Source: DALYLB01 sp046154695 | GTDB lineage: Bacteria > Acidobacteriota > Blastocatellia > RBC074 | Assembly (NCBI GenBank): GCA_046154695.1 | Contig: JBJXFI010000063.1 | Span: 1 to 15,021 of the forward strand | DNA: 15,021 nt | Direction of reading: 5' to 3' | Part shown: piece after piece, positions 1-7,701 of the stretch | How the letters are laid out: each line of letters starts with the position of its first letter | How positions within the stretch are numbered: position 1 is the first letter of the stretch | The notes under the pieces: model-generated | What the model saw: only the letters and a program-made list of their open reading frames with translations | Told to the model about the DNA's origin: nothing | Database searches by the model: none | Translations under genes and position numbers: made by a program

Positions 1-5
1 CCTAA

Positions 6-260
6 GAGGGTGTTTTGAAATTCACCGCGGGCTCAACCCGCGAAGCGGGTGGCAGCATATAGCCCCGGGTGAAGGCGAAGCCGAAACCCGGGGAAACGGC
101 AAAACGGACTCACAAGCCCGTGAAACGGGCGGCAGCCCAATCGCTATCGCCCGTTTCACGGGCTCAGGAGCCTTTTGGTCGCGCTCCCAGGGCTTGCGCC
201 CTGGGCTTTATGCTGCCGCCTGCTTCGCAGGCTGTGAAGATCAAATTTCAAAACACCCTC
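6..260. mobile_element. MITE-like element with 17-18 bp terminal inverted repeats
   Basis: Positions 6-22 read GAGGGTGTTTTGAAATT and 244-260 are its exact reverse complement; the match extends one base out (5/261). The flanks are TAA (3-5) and TGA (261-263), both inside a C-TNA-G context, which resembles the 3-bp TNA targets of IS1031-type IS5-family elements, although the two copies differ at the middle base. The 255-bp interior holds no transposase, so it would have to be mobilised in trans. It contains six small hairpins: 36-50, 63-93, 117-129, 150-162, 186-205 and 218-232. Removing 255+3 bp restores an open reading frame across the junction, which supports insertion. Family assignment is inference from the ends only. 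Confidence 0.72.
36..232. repeat. array of six short hairpins inside the MITE-like element
   Basis: Stems are ACCCGC/GCGGGT (36-50, loop GAA), CCCCGGGT/ACCCGGGG (63-93, with an inner GGC-GAA-GCC), CCCGT/ACGGG (117-129, loop GAA), CCCGT/ACGGG (150-162, loop TTC), CCCAGGGC/GCCCTGGG (186-205) and GCCTGC/GCAGGC (218-232, loop TTC). The third and fourth also pair with each other as a perfect 17-bp inverted repeat (115-131 with 148-164). Three of them contain GCGAAGC on one strand, a heptamer known to form an unusually stable DNA mini-hairpin. No protein-coding signal is seen in this stretch. Confidence 0.7.
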
Positions 261-261
261 T

Positions 262-441
262 GAGACGCAGAAGCCGCTGGCCGTCGTGATCATCGGCGGC
301 CTGGTGTCGGCGACCGCGCTGACCTCGATCGTGCTGCTGGCGCTCTATCTGGTCTTTGAAGGAAACCGGGAGCCGGTCTCGCAACCGCTTTCATCGACAC
401 GCGGCGCCGGCGATCCGGCGCTGATCGAACAATCCGCATGA
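262..441 (+). pseudogene. C-terminal fragment of RND heavy-metal efflux pump (CzcA/CusA-like)
   Basis: The frame from 262 to the TGA at 439-441 has no start codon and reads ETQKPLAVVIIGGL, then SATALTSIVLLALYLVF. This is the ending of CzcA/CusA-type inner-membrane RND proton antiporters, which have the motif (A)ETQ(R/K)PLAxVVIGG followed by the last membrane helix, plus a short cytoplasmic tail. The 255-bp element lies immediately upstream. If the pre-insertion gene is rebuilt by removing 258 bp, the codons CCT-GAG-ACG-CAG join in frame. Reading from the left through the element in the same frame meets TGA at 16-18, so the upstream gene should now end early, without its final helix. Upstream sequence is outside the window, so the state of the main part is unknown. 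Confidence 0.75.
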
Positions 442-476
442 GAGGGATCCGCTGGAAATCTCTGGAGGAATCGAAG

Positions 477-680
477 ATGTTTGAAGGGCTCTTTCAACCG
501 ACGCATTTAATCATCGTGCTGGCGATTGTCTTGTTGTTTTTAGGGCCGAAGAGGCTGCCGGAACTGGGAAAAGGATTGGGCGAGGCGATTCGCGGCTTCA
601 AGCAGGGCATTAACGCGATCAACGAAACGGATCCGGACAAAAAGCTGGAAGCGAAGAGCACGGACCAGGAGAAGAGATGA
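477..680 (+). CDS. tatA: Sec-independent protein translocase TatA
   Basis: A 67-residue TatA/E-family protein, the component thought to form or line the membrane passage used by folded twin-arginine substrates. It has the family layout: a short periplasmic N-terminus, one membrane helix (about residues 8-23, LIIVLAIVLLF), the hinge FLGPKRLPELG (21-31), an amphipathic helix (GKGLGEAIRGFKQGI, 31-45) and a polar acidic/lysine tail. The ATG at 477 is chosen over the one at 438 because a strong GGAGGAA (464-470) sits 6 nt before it and because TatA proteins start just before the helix. No tatB or tatC lies nearby; stand-alone tatA genes are common. It begins 35 bp after the efflux-pump fragment ends, so it may once have been co-transcribed with that gene. 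Confidence 0.95.
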   Translation: MFEGLFQPTHLIIVLAIVLLFLGPKRLPELGKGLGEAIRGFKQGINAINETDPDKKLEAKSTDQEKR

Positions 681-965
681 CCCTGTGTCAGTTTTGCATT
701 CCACGCCGGCCGTGGCCCGTTTCCGCCCCGCCTGCCGGGGGGCTCTCTTCTCGGAAAAAGTGGCACAAGCTGGACAGCTTGTACCACCATGCTTTTCATT
801 GTTTCCGGGGTCGCCGAGCGACCTGAACGAGTCCTCCGAACGATCTTCATTTTCACCGCTTCACCGCGATCTTGAACGGCGGGGATTCGATCGACTGGTA
901 CAGTTGTTGCGGTTCACTGATTGCCGCCGTCGGGGCAAACCAGGGAAGCGAGGAGAGTGAGTCGA
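681..965. other. non-coding interval with one palindromic repeat
   Basis: No convincing gene is seen between tatA and the pseudogene. It contains a small stem CCCCG/CGGGG (726-740) without a T-run, so at best a weak tatA terminator, and one copy of the GGCACAAGCTG palindrome (762-785). The stretch 793-809 (TTTTCATTGTTTCCGGG) is found again exactly at 14378-14394. A ribosome-binding-like AGGAG at 951-955 precedes the ATG of the pseudogene. Confidence 0.5.
762..785. repeat. GGCACAAGCTG palindrome, copy 1
   Basis: An 11-bp arm GGCACAAGCTG, a 2-bp centre GA, and a nearly exact complementary arm (one change, GTACC instead of GTGCC). The copy plus the following ACCATGCT (762-793) matches 14897-14928 apart from this change. 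Three more copies lie at the right edge of the window. Confidence 0.8.
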
Positions 966-1735
966 ATGCGGAACGGGGGGGGCTTCCGATTTTTTATGAT
1001 CCCGCGGGCCGCCGGAGCCGCAATCTGCGCCGTATCGGCTGGCCGCTGGGCGCGCGTACAACATCGCGGGTTTCGCGCTGTGGCGAATGGGATCGGAAGA
1101 TCCCTCGCTATGGACCATTTTCGGGAATCAACAGATGAGCGCCGCGCCCGACGGCTTGAAGCGGATCGTCTATGGGTACGACGTGGACTTCGAGGGGATG
1201 GGCGAGATTCTGTAATTCGAAGCGTTGCCGAAAGAAGGCCTGCGCAAAGTCGACATCGACCCAAAAGACGGATCGATCGGTTTGGCGGAGTATCTGAACA
1301 TCCCATCATCGTACGTCATCCGCCCCACGGGATGGCATCCTGGGCATGTAGCGTTGACCTTTGACGACGGGCCGGACGAGCAATGGACGCCCCAAATACT
1401 CGATATTCTCAAGCGGGAGGCCGTTCCCTCGACCTTCTTCATCATCGGCCGGAACGGTCAGTCAACCCCCGCGCTCGTCAAGCGCATCGTCGCGGAAGGG
1501 CACGACATCGGCAATCACTCCTACACGCATCCGAATCTCGGTGAGATTCCGGGCCGTGTGACGGAGCTGGAGCTGACGGCGACGTAGCGATTGATTGAAT
1601 CACTGACGGGCCGGTCAACCCGGCTCTTTCGCGCGCCGTATTTCGGCGATGCCGAGCCGCAAACCGCCGATGAAGTCGAGCCGGCGGCGATTGCGAACCG
1701 GCTCGGGTACATCATTGCCGGCCACATCCGTGTGT
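966..1735 (+). pseudogene. remnant of GH18 / NodB polysaccharide deacetylase fusion protein
   Basis: Several decayed pieces of one large envelope-polysaccharide protein lie in order. ATG 966 (AGGAG at 951-955) leads into a run of 8 G (975-982); past it the frame must shift to read GLPIFYDPAGRRSRNLRRIG (980-1039), the usual cytoplasmic start of these proteins. At about 1050 this jumps to YNIAGFALWRMGSEDPSLW (1057-1113), the end of a GH18-like domain, so the membrane helix and most of GH18 are deleted. In the new frame TAA 1213-1215 interrupts, followed by a NodB domain: LTFDDGP (1354-1374), HDIGNHSYTHP (1501-1533) and FRAPYFG (1627-1647), with a TAG at 1585-1587 that probably replaced a Gln codon. 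Similarity fades near 1735, and the glycosyltransferase domain usual in this fusion is absent. NodB domains de-N-acetylate chitin-like or PNAG-like glycans; this copy cannot make an intact enzyme. Confidence 0.8.
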
Positions 1736-1796
1736 CACTCTTCGGCCTCGCCAGAGACCGTTTGGAAGTCCGAACGAAGGCGGAGCGAGACGGGTT

Positions 1797-2201
1797 TCAC
1801 CCTCGGGCCTTCACGTTCTCGCGTATGTATTTGATGATCGCCTCGGTGGAAGTTCCGGGAAGGAAGATTTCACCGACGCCGCGCTCCTTCAGTTTCGGAA
1901 TGTCGTCTTCGGGGATGATTCCGCCGCCGAACAGGAGGACATCGTCCATGCCCTTGTCGCGCATCAGTTCGAGCACGCGGGGGAAGATGGTCATATGCGC
2001 CCCGGACAGGATCGAGAGGCCCACGATCTGGACGTCCTCCTGAAGCGCCGCGCCCGCGATCTGTTCGGGCGTCTGCCGGAGGCCCGTGTAGATCACCTCC
2101 ATCCCCGCGTCCCGCAGCGCCCGCGCGATGACCTTGACGCCGCGATCGTGCCCATCGAGGCCGGGCTTGGCGAGCAGCACTCGGATTTTCTCTTCAGCCA
2201 T
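1797..2201 (-). CDS. B12-binding subunit of acyl-CoA mutase (isobutyryl-/methylmalonyl-CoA mutase small subunit)
   Basis: A 134-residue stand-alone cobalamin-binding domain. The base-off/His-on motif DxHxxG is present as DGHDRG (D16, H18, G21), where the His replaces dimethylbenzimidazole as lower ligand of cobalt. GLSILSGAH (about 67-75) and FGGGIIP (about 91-97) are the other corrinoid-contacting loops of this fold. Length and sequence resemble IcmB, the small subunit of isobutyryl-CoA mutase, more than the C-terminal domain of a fused methylmalonyl-CoA mutase. The ATG at 2201 is preferred over an upstream TTG because the GGAG of that TTG region stands 9 nt before it. The partner catalytic subunit is the gene at 7802-9490 on the same strand, 5.6 kb upstream. 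The gene lies 120 bp after the kinase gene and could be the last gene of its operon or have its own promoter; no clear promoter was found. Confidence 0.92.
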   Translation of the reverse strand: MAEEKIRVLLAKPGLDGHDRGVKVIARALRDAGMEVIYTGLRQTPEQIAGAALQEDVQIVGLSILSGAHMTIFPRVLELMRDKGMDDVLLFGGGIIPEDDIPKLKERGVGEIFLPGTSTEAIIKYIRENVKARG

Positions 2202-2285
2202 AGATGATTTCTCCAAATTCGACCAACTTCGATAAGATTCGCCGATTGTATAGAATTCACAAGAAGGAATCCATCCATGACGTAG

Positions 2286-2308
2286 GGGCAGCCCCCTTGT
2301 GGCTGTCC
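2286..2308. repeat. imperfect inverted repeat after the kinase gene
   Basis: GGGCAGCC (2286-2293) and GGCTGTCC (2301-2308) pair with one mismatch around a 7-nt loop, starting 14 bp past the kinase stop codon. There is no T-run on either strand, so a rho-independent terminator is doubtful; it may be a remnant of a dispersed repeat. Confidence 0.4.
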
Positions 2309-2321
2309 TGTGGCCGCCGCT

Positions 2322-4805
2322 CTATTGCACGAGGCCGATGCGTTCGATGAGGTCGTTGAAGCGGGGATCCTGGCGCAGCGGATCGAAGCGCGGATCGACG
2401 CGGAGCCAGACGAGGCGCTCGGCGCGCTCGTCGAGCGCCTTGTTGAGCAGGCCGATAGCGCGGTCCCGGTCTCCAAGGCCCAGATGGACGAGCGCGAAAT
2501 GGTAGGGCGAGATGTGGCGCTCGGCGGAGATCTGCCGCATCTCCTCCAGGATCTGCAGGGCTTCGGTGCGCCGGCCCGCGACGGCGTAAGCGTGGCCGAG
2601 CTCGGCCTTGAGCAGCACGCTGCCGCGCGAGAGCGGCACGGCCTTCTGCAGTTCGGCGATCGCCTCGGCGTGGCGGCCCTGCGCCTCGTAGGCGAGCCCC
2701 AGATACCGGTGCGCGGCGAAGAAGTTCGGGTCGAGCTTGAGCGCCTGCTGCGTCTCCCGGATCGTTCGATCGTATTTTCGCGCGAGCAGGTTGATCCAGC
2801 CGAAATGGACGTTCACGATCAGAGAGAAGGGATCGGCCTCCTGCGAGCGCCTGCCCTCCTCGAGGGATTGCGCCGTTCTGCCGGTGCAGACCAGCAGGCT
2901 GGCATACCATTGATGGGCGTGCGAATAGTTCGGCTTCAATTCGACCGCGCGTTTGAAGCCCCGCTCGGCGGCGACCCAGTTCCATTCCCATTGGAAATTG
3001 GTGTAGGCCAGCGCGGCATGAGCCTCGGCCAGCGTTTCATCCAGCGAGAGCGCCTTCTCGGCCGCCTCCTTGGCTTTCGGAAAGGCCTCCTTGCCCGGCA
3101 TGAAGCTGTAATTGACCAGCATATTGTAGCTGTCGGCCAGCCCCGCGTAGGGCGGCGCGTAGGTCGGATCGATGCGGACCGCATGTTCGAAATAGCCGAT
3201 GCCTTCGTGGATTCCCTCGGAGGTGCGTTTGTTCCAGGCGTTGCGGCCCTTGAGATAGAGCTGGTAGGCGTCGAGCCGGCGTTTCTCCTCGCCCGAGATC
3301 TTAAGCCGCAGCTTTTCCGAGACATCGCGCGAGATCTCCTGTTGGATGAGCAGCAGGTCGGAGATCTTGCGCGTGTACTGCTCGCCCCAGAGGTTGTTGC
3401 TCTTGTCGGCGTCGACCAGCGCGATGTTGATCGACAGCGTGTCGCCGCGCTGGACGACGCTGCCGGTCAGGACGGCGTGCACGTCCAGTTCATCGGCGAT
3501 CTTCGAGATATCGGTCCGGCCATTGCGAAACTGGTCGACGGCGATTCGCGATTTGACCTTCAGGTTGGGCAGCTTCGAAAGATTGTTGATCAGGCTGTCG
3601 GTGATCGCGTCCGTGAGCAGTTTGGCCTCCGCCTCGGTGCTCTGGGTGGAGAAGGGAAGCACGGCGATCGAATCGATCTCGTGATCGATCCGCTTCCAGA
3701 TGACATATCCGGCGGTAAACATCGCCGCCAGAGTCAGGCCGAGCAGCAATCCGCGCCGGTTGCGCCGCGCCTGACCGGCCAGATATTCGACGCTGGTGGT
3801 CGCCTGCGTGGTGATCTGCCCGGTGGGAGGAAGCGTGATGGTCGTCGACGGCGACGGAATGACGACCGTTTCATAACTGATCGCCTGCAGGGAGCCGCTC
3901 GTCGTGCGGGGCGGTCCGGTCAGGGGGGCCGTCGAGGCCGCCTCCATCTCTCGCTTCAAGCTCTTCAGATCGAGCAGCAGGTCCTTGGTCGTCTGGTATC
4001 GCTCCTCGCGGTCCTTGCGAAGCGTTTTGGTGACAATCCGCTGCAACTCCACGGGGATCCCTTCGGCTCTCGAACTGAGGGCCTGCGGCTCGCGATTGAG
4101 CACCTGGCTCATAATGTCGGCCTGCGTCACCCCTTCGAAGGGAGGCGCGCCGGTGAGCATCTCATAGAGCGCAACGCCCAGGCTGAAGATGTCGGAACGC
4201 GCGTCCACCCGCAGCCCGCGCGCCTGCTCGGGAGACATATAGGTCGCCGTTCCCATCACCGTCCCCGGATCGGTGTCGAGCAGCGGCGCCGTCGGGGCCT
4301 CGGGATCGGAGCCCGTCGGCGGCCGCTCCGTCAGCTTCGCGAGGCCGAAATCGAGCACCTTGACGATTCCGTCGGGCCGCACCATGACGTTCTCGGGCTT
4401 GATGTCCCGGTGCACGATCCCGGCCTGATGCGCCGCCGCCAGCGCCGAGGCGATCTGCACCGCGATCTCCATCGTCAACTGCGGCGCGATCCTTCCCCGG
4501 GACAGCAACTGCCGCACCGTCTGCCCCTCGACGAACTCCGTCGTGATGAACAAGCGTGAATTCGACTCGCCGATCTCGTGAATCGTGATGATGTTCGGAT
4601 GGTTCAGCGTGCTGACCGCCTTCGCCTCCGTCTCGAATCGCAGCAATCGCGACGGATCCCGCACAAACTCCGCCGGAAGCAGCTTGATCGCGACCTTCCG
4701 CTCCAGCCGCGAATCCCGCGCCAGATACACCTCCCCCATTCCGCCCGTTCCCAGTTGGGCCAGGATCTCGTACCGATCGAAACGGCTTCCGATTTCGACG
4801 GACAT
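2322..4805 (-). CDS. membrane Ser/Thr protein kinase with TolB-like and TPR domains
   Basis: An 827-residue PknB-type kinase with a long sensor tail. Kinase domain, residues 11-285: glycine loop GTGGMGEV (19-26), catalytic Lys VAIK (K41), helix-C Glu near 60, HRDIKPEN (132-139, D134 catalytic base), DFG (152-154), activation segment GTATYMSPEQ (185-194) and D205. All catalytic residues are present, so it should phosphorylate proteins. A proline/threonine-rich linker (290-340) leads to one membrane helix (about 352-370). Then comes a TolB-N/FlgO-like domain (IAVLPF at 380 to about 505), followed by TPR-like repeats (about 510-790). The tail would lie outside the cytoplasm if the kinase is inside. 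Start ATG 4805 has GGGAGA 7 nt upstream. It begins 18 bp after the stop of the upstream M16 gene, so co-transcription is very likely. Signal and substrates are not evident. Confidence 0.93.
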   Translation of the reverse strand: MSVEIGSRFDRYEILAQLGTGGMGEVYLARDSRLERKVAIKLLPAEFVRDPSRLLRFETEAKAVSTLNHPNIITIHEIGESNSRLFITTEFVEGQTVRQLLSRGRIAPQLTMEIAVQIASALAAAHQAGIVHRDIKPENVMVRPDGIVKVLDFGLAKLTERPPTGSDPEAPTAPLLDTDPGTVMGTATYMSPEQARGLRVDARSDIFSLGVALYEMLTGAPPFEGVTQADIMSQVLNREPQALSSRAEGIPVELQRIVTKTLRKDREERYQTTKDLLLDLKSLKREMEAASTAPLTGPPRTTSGSLQAISYETVVIPSPSTTITLPPTGQITTQATTSVEYLAGQARRNRRGLLLGLTLAAMFTAGYVIWKRIDHEIDSIAVLPFSTQSTEAEAKLLTDAITDSLINNLSKLPNLKVKSRIAVDQFRNGRTDISKIADELDVHAVLTGSVVQRGDTLSINIALVDADKSNNLWGEQYTRKISDLLLIQQEISRDVSEKLRLKISGEEKRRLDAYQLYLKGRNAWNKRTSEGIHEGIGYFEHAVRIDPTYAPPYAGLADSYNMLVNYSFMPGKEAFPKAKEAAEKALSLDETLAEAHAALAYTNFQWEWNWVAAERGFKRAVELKPNYSHAHQWYASLLVCTGRTAQSLEEGRRSQEADPFSLIVNVHFGWINLLARKYDRTIRETQQALKLDPNFFAAHRYLGLAYEAQGRHAEAIAELQKAVPLSRGSVLLKAELGHAYAVAGRRTEALQILEEMRQISAERHISPYHFALVHLGLGDRDRAIGLLNKALDERAERLVWLRVDPRFDPLRQDPRFNDLIERIGLVQ

Positions 4806-4823
4806 CAGAGAGAGTCTCCCGAA

Positions 4824-6293
4824 TCAATTTCGCGGCCGGCCTTCGGTGTCGAAGATCTCGACGGGCGCGAATCCCTTGAGCGCATCGACGATCGCCTTGG
4901 CGTCCCCCACGGCGACGATCTGGATCCTGCCCGGATCGAGATACTGCCGGGCGACCCGCTGCACATCGTCCTCGGTGAGCGCCGAGATCTTCAGGGGATA
5001 GGTGTCCCAGTAATCCGCGGGCAGGCCGAAGAGCTTCTGGGTGACGATGTTGCCGAGAAGCGACTGGGGCGATTCGAGCTGGAGCGCGAAGCTTCCGATG
5101 ATCGTCCGCTTTGCGCGATTGAACTCGTCGCGCGGAACCTTCTCCTCGCGAATTCGCTTGAATTCGCGCATCAGCTCATTCATCGACTCTTTGGTCACCT
5201 CGGTCCGCACCTCGGTGTTGGCCGAAAAGACGCCGCGATAGCGGGAAGCCGATTGGCTGGTGTAGGCGCCGTAGGTGTATCCCTTGTCCTCGCGTAGATT
5301 GAGGAAGAGCCGCGAGCTGGCGCCCCCGCCGACGATCTGATTGAGGAGGTCAAGCGCGTAATAATCGGGATCGTCGCGCTCGATTGTCAGGGCGCCGAGA
5401 ACGAGATTGGTCTGAACCGATCCGGGCCGGTCGATCAGCGCGATCCGGGACGGGCCGGTCGCCGCGACCTTCGGTAGAGGGGTCGCGGGAACCTCGCCGG
5501 GCTTCCATCCGCCGAAGGCCTTTTCGAGTTTCGCCACGATTCCGGCGGGTTTCACGTCGCCGACGATCGCGAACAGGACGTTGTTCGGCTTGTAATGGGC
5601 CGCGTGAAAGGATTGCAGCATCTGGGGCGTGATTCCCTTGATCTGCTCCTCGGTCAGGGAATAGCGGCCGCCCGGGTGCGTCCCGTACATCACCTTCGAG
5701 AACATCTCGTCGGCCAGAAATCCGGGCTGCGAGCGCTGAAACCGAAGCTGGGCGATCGCCCGCGTTTTGAGTTTCTCGAACTCCTCGGCCGGAAAGACCG
5801 GGTGGAGGATCACGTCCGCGAAAAGCTCCATGATCGGATCGAACTGATCGGTCAGCCCCGAGGCCGAGACATTGCTCGTCAGCGAAGAGAGCCCCGCGCC
5901 CGCGGTCAGGGTCGCGCCGAGCGAATCGACGGCCTCGGCGATCTGCTTGCTGTTGCGCGTCCGCGTGCCCTCCCGGAGCATCGTGGCCGCGTATTGCGCC
6001 GTCCCCTCCTGCCCCGCCGGATCGGACAATCCCCCGCTGCGAACGACCATCTGCATCGCAAAGGTCGGCAGCTTGTGATTTTCGAGTACGATGACCTGCA
6101 TCCCGTTCGAGAGCTTCGTCTCGTATGCCCGGGGGAGCGTGACCTTCAACGGCTTGTCGTTGACCGGCGCCTTCCCCTTGATGACGATGCCTCCTCCCGA
6201 CTGCGCCGCGGCCGGCGCGCTGAGCGCCGCGACGGCCGTCAAGGCCCATGAAAGGCCCCGGAAATATCGTGCGATGATTGCGTTGGTTTTCAT
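4824..6293 (-). CDS. M16-family peptidase homologue lacking the zinc site (probable non-catalytic partner)
   Basis: A 489-residue secreted M16 (pitrilysin/processing-peptidase) protein. Residues 1-31 form a signal peptide (hydrophobic 12-27, cleavage after Ala-Ala-Ala). The fold is two-domain M16, but the place of the HxxEH zinc motif reads GTAQYAATML (97-106), so both His and the Glu are replaced (Q100, A103, T104). The second half keeps GGGASSRLFLNLRE (322-335) followed by GYTYGAY (338-344), the Arg/Tyr region used by the non-zinc subunit of heterodimeric M16B enzymes to hold the substrate. It should therefore pair with the active subunit encoded 34 bp upstream. An AGGAG lies 12 nt before the ATG, a longer spacing than for its neighbours. 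The kinase gene follows after 18 bp. Confidence 0.92.
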   Translation of the reverse strand: MKTNAIIARYFRGLSWALTAVAALSAPAAAQSGGGIVIKGKAPVNDKPLKVTLPRAYETKLSNGMQVIVLENHKLPTFAMQMVVRSGGLSDPAGQEGTAQYAATMLREGTRTRNSKQIAEAVDSLGATLTAGAGLSSLTSNVSASGLTDQFDPIMELFADVILHPVFPAEEFEKLKTRAIAQLRFQRSQPGFLADEMFSKVMYGTHPGGRYSLTEEQIKGITPQMLQSFHAAHYKPNNVLFAIVGDVKPAGIVAKLEKAFGGWKPGEVPATPLPKVAATGPSRIALIDRPGSVQTNLVLGALTIERDDPDYYALDLLNQIVGGGASSRLFLNLREDKGYTYGAYTSQSASRYRGVFSANTEVRTEVTKESMNELMREFKRIREEKVPRDEFNRAKRTIIGSFALQLESPQSLLGNIVTQKLFGLPADYWDTYPLKISALTEDDVQRVARQYLDPGRIQIVAVGDAKAIVDALKGFAPVEIFDTEGRPRN

Positions 6294-6327
6294 GATCTGC
6301 TGGTTCTCCTGCGCTTCCCCGGCGCGG

Positions 6328-7692
6328 CTACTTCTTCGTCTCCGGCATCGTGATTCCGACGGTGCGGACCGCGGTCTTGAAATATTTGTTCGCCACGCGG
6401 CGCACGTCCTCCTTGGTGACGGCGGCGAGCTTCGCGAACTGCGTGTTGATCAGGCCCGGGTCGTTGAACGCGATCGCGTTCTCGGTCAGTTGGAACGCGA
6501 CGCCGAGCGAATTCTGCAGCCGCTGGATCGAGCTTCGGCGCGAGAAATTCTTGGCCTTCTCCAGCTCCCAGTCGGCGATCGGCTCCTTCTTCAACCGTTC
6601 CAGCTCCTCGCCGATGGCCGCCTCGATCTCCTCGACGCTCTTTCCCGGCGCGGCGAGGGCCTGGATCTGAAAGTAGCCCGTGCCCCGGTTCAGGCTCGGG
6701 CCGCCGAAGATCTGCGCCGCCAGCTCCTTTTCCTTGACCAGCTTCTGGTAGAGGCGGGAGCTTTGCCCCGTGGAGAGCACGTTGCTCAGCACCTGCATCG
6801 CGTATGCGTCGGGCGTGTTGGCGATGATTCCCTTGTAGGCCATCGCGATCAACGGCAGGCGCGCGAGCGGATCGTTCACCGTGAAGCGGCGCTCGGCCGT
6901 CTGCTCCGGCTCGGTCACGTCCACCTTCGGAGGCGCGGGCTGCGAGGGGATCCCCTCGAAATATTTGCGGATCAGGGCCATCGCCCGCGCCGAGTTGAAA
7001 TCGCCGACCAGCGCCATCGCCGCGTTGTTCGGCGCGTAATAGGTCCGGAAAAAGGCCGTCACATCCTCCAGGCTCGCCGCGTTCAGATCCTCCATCGAGC
7101 CGATCACGGAATGCTTGTACGCGAAATTGTCGTAGACCTTCTCGTTGAACATCTCCTGCATGCGGCCATAGGGCTGATTATCGACGCCCAGGCGGCGCTC
7201 CTCCTGCACGGCGTTGCGCTGAATGTCCAGCTCCCCCTTCGTCACATCGAGGGCCCGGATCCGGTCGGCCTCGATGAAGAGGATCATCTCCAGCTGGTTG
7301 GCCGGAACGGTCGCGAAATAGAGCGTTCGATCCTCGTCGGTCGTCGCGTTGTTCCGCCCGCCGTTGGTGTCGATCAGCAGCGAATACTCGTTCTTGCCGA
7401 CATTCTCCGACCCGGCGAACATCATATGCTCGAAGAGATGCGCGAACCCCGTCCGCCCCTCCCGCTCATTGCGCGAGCCGACATCGAAGGTGAACGCCAC
7501 CGAGACCACCGGCGCGCTGTGGTCCTCCACCAGCATCACCCGCAGCCCGTTCTTCAGCCGCACGTCCTGAAAGTTGACCTTGATTGTTCCCGTTTTTGGG
7601 CCGGACTTCTTCCCCTGCCCAAAGGCCGGCGCGCTCGTCAAGATGAGCGCCGCGATGAGCGACAGCCGCATAATGCGGTGAGCGATGTTCAT
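6328..7692 (-). CDS. zinc-dependent M16-family peptidase (catalytic subunit)
   Basis: A 454-residue secreted metallopeptidase. Signal peptide at residues 1-25 (RLSLIAALILTSAPAFG). The inverted zinc motif HxxEH is intact as HLFEH (85-89) and the third ligand is E165 in QEERR, 80 residues after the first His, as in mitochondrial processing peptidase and related enzymes. It lacks the GYTYG segment of its neighbour, as expected for one half of an M16B heterodimer. The ATG at 7692 is chosen because it gives the signal peptide directly and has AGGAG 4 nt upstream; the open frame further upstream only translates the palindromic repeat (7702-7783). It is first in the apparent M16-M16-kinase operon and follows the mutase gene by 109 bp. 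Likely role: degradation or processing of peptides in the periplasm; substrates unknown. Confidence 0.93.
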   Translation of the reverse strand: MNIAHRIMRLSLIAALILTSAPAFGQGKKSGPKTGTIKVNFQDVRLKNGLRVMLVEDHSAPVVSVAFTFDVGSRNEREGRTGFAHLFEHMMFAGSENVGKNEYSLLIDTNGGRNNATTDEDRTLYFATVPANQLEMILFIEADRIRALDVTKGELDIQRNAVQEERRLGVDNQPYGRMQEMFNEKVYDNFAYKHSVIGSMEDLNAASLEDVTAFFRTYYAPNNAAMALVGDFNSARAMALIRKYFEGIPSQPAPPKVDVTEPEQTAERRFTVNDPLARLPLIAMAYKGIIANTPDAYAMQVLSNVLSTGQSSRLYQKLVKEKELAAQIFGGPSLNRGTGYFQIQALAAPGKSVEEIEAAIGEELERLKKEPIADWELEKAKNFSRRSSIQRLQNSLGVAFQLTENAIAFNDPGLINTQFAKLAAVTKEDVRRVANKYFKTAVRTVGITMPETKK

Positions 7693-7701
7693 AGGGCTCC
7701 T

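Noticed and set aside
36..232. CRISPR array or tandem regulatory array
   Set aside because: The hairpins differ in sequence and spacing and there are no identical repeats with unique spacers of constant length.
69..263. 64-codon open frame inside the MITE-like element
   Set aside because: It only translates the hairpin series, has no ribosome-binding site, and ends in the terminal inverted repeat.
2310..4559. Very long open frame on the + strand opposite the kinase gene
   Set aside because: It mirrors the codon pattern of the real - strand kinase gene in GC-rich DNA, has no recognisable domain, and is rich in Arg, Asp and Leu as expected of an antisense frame.
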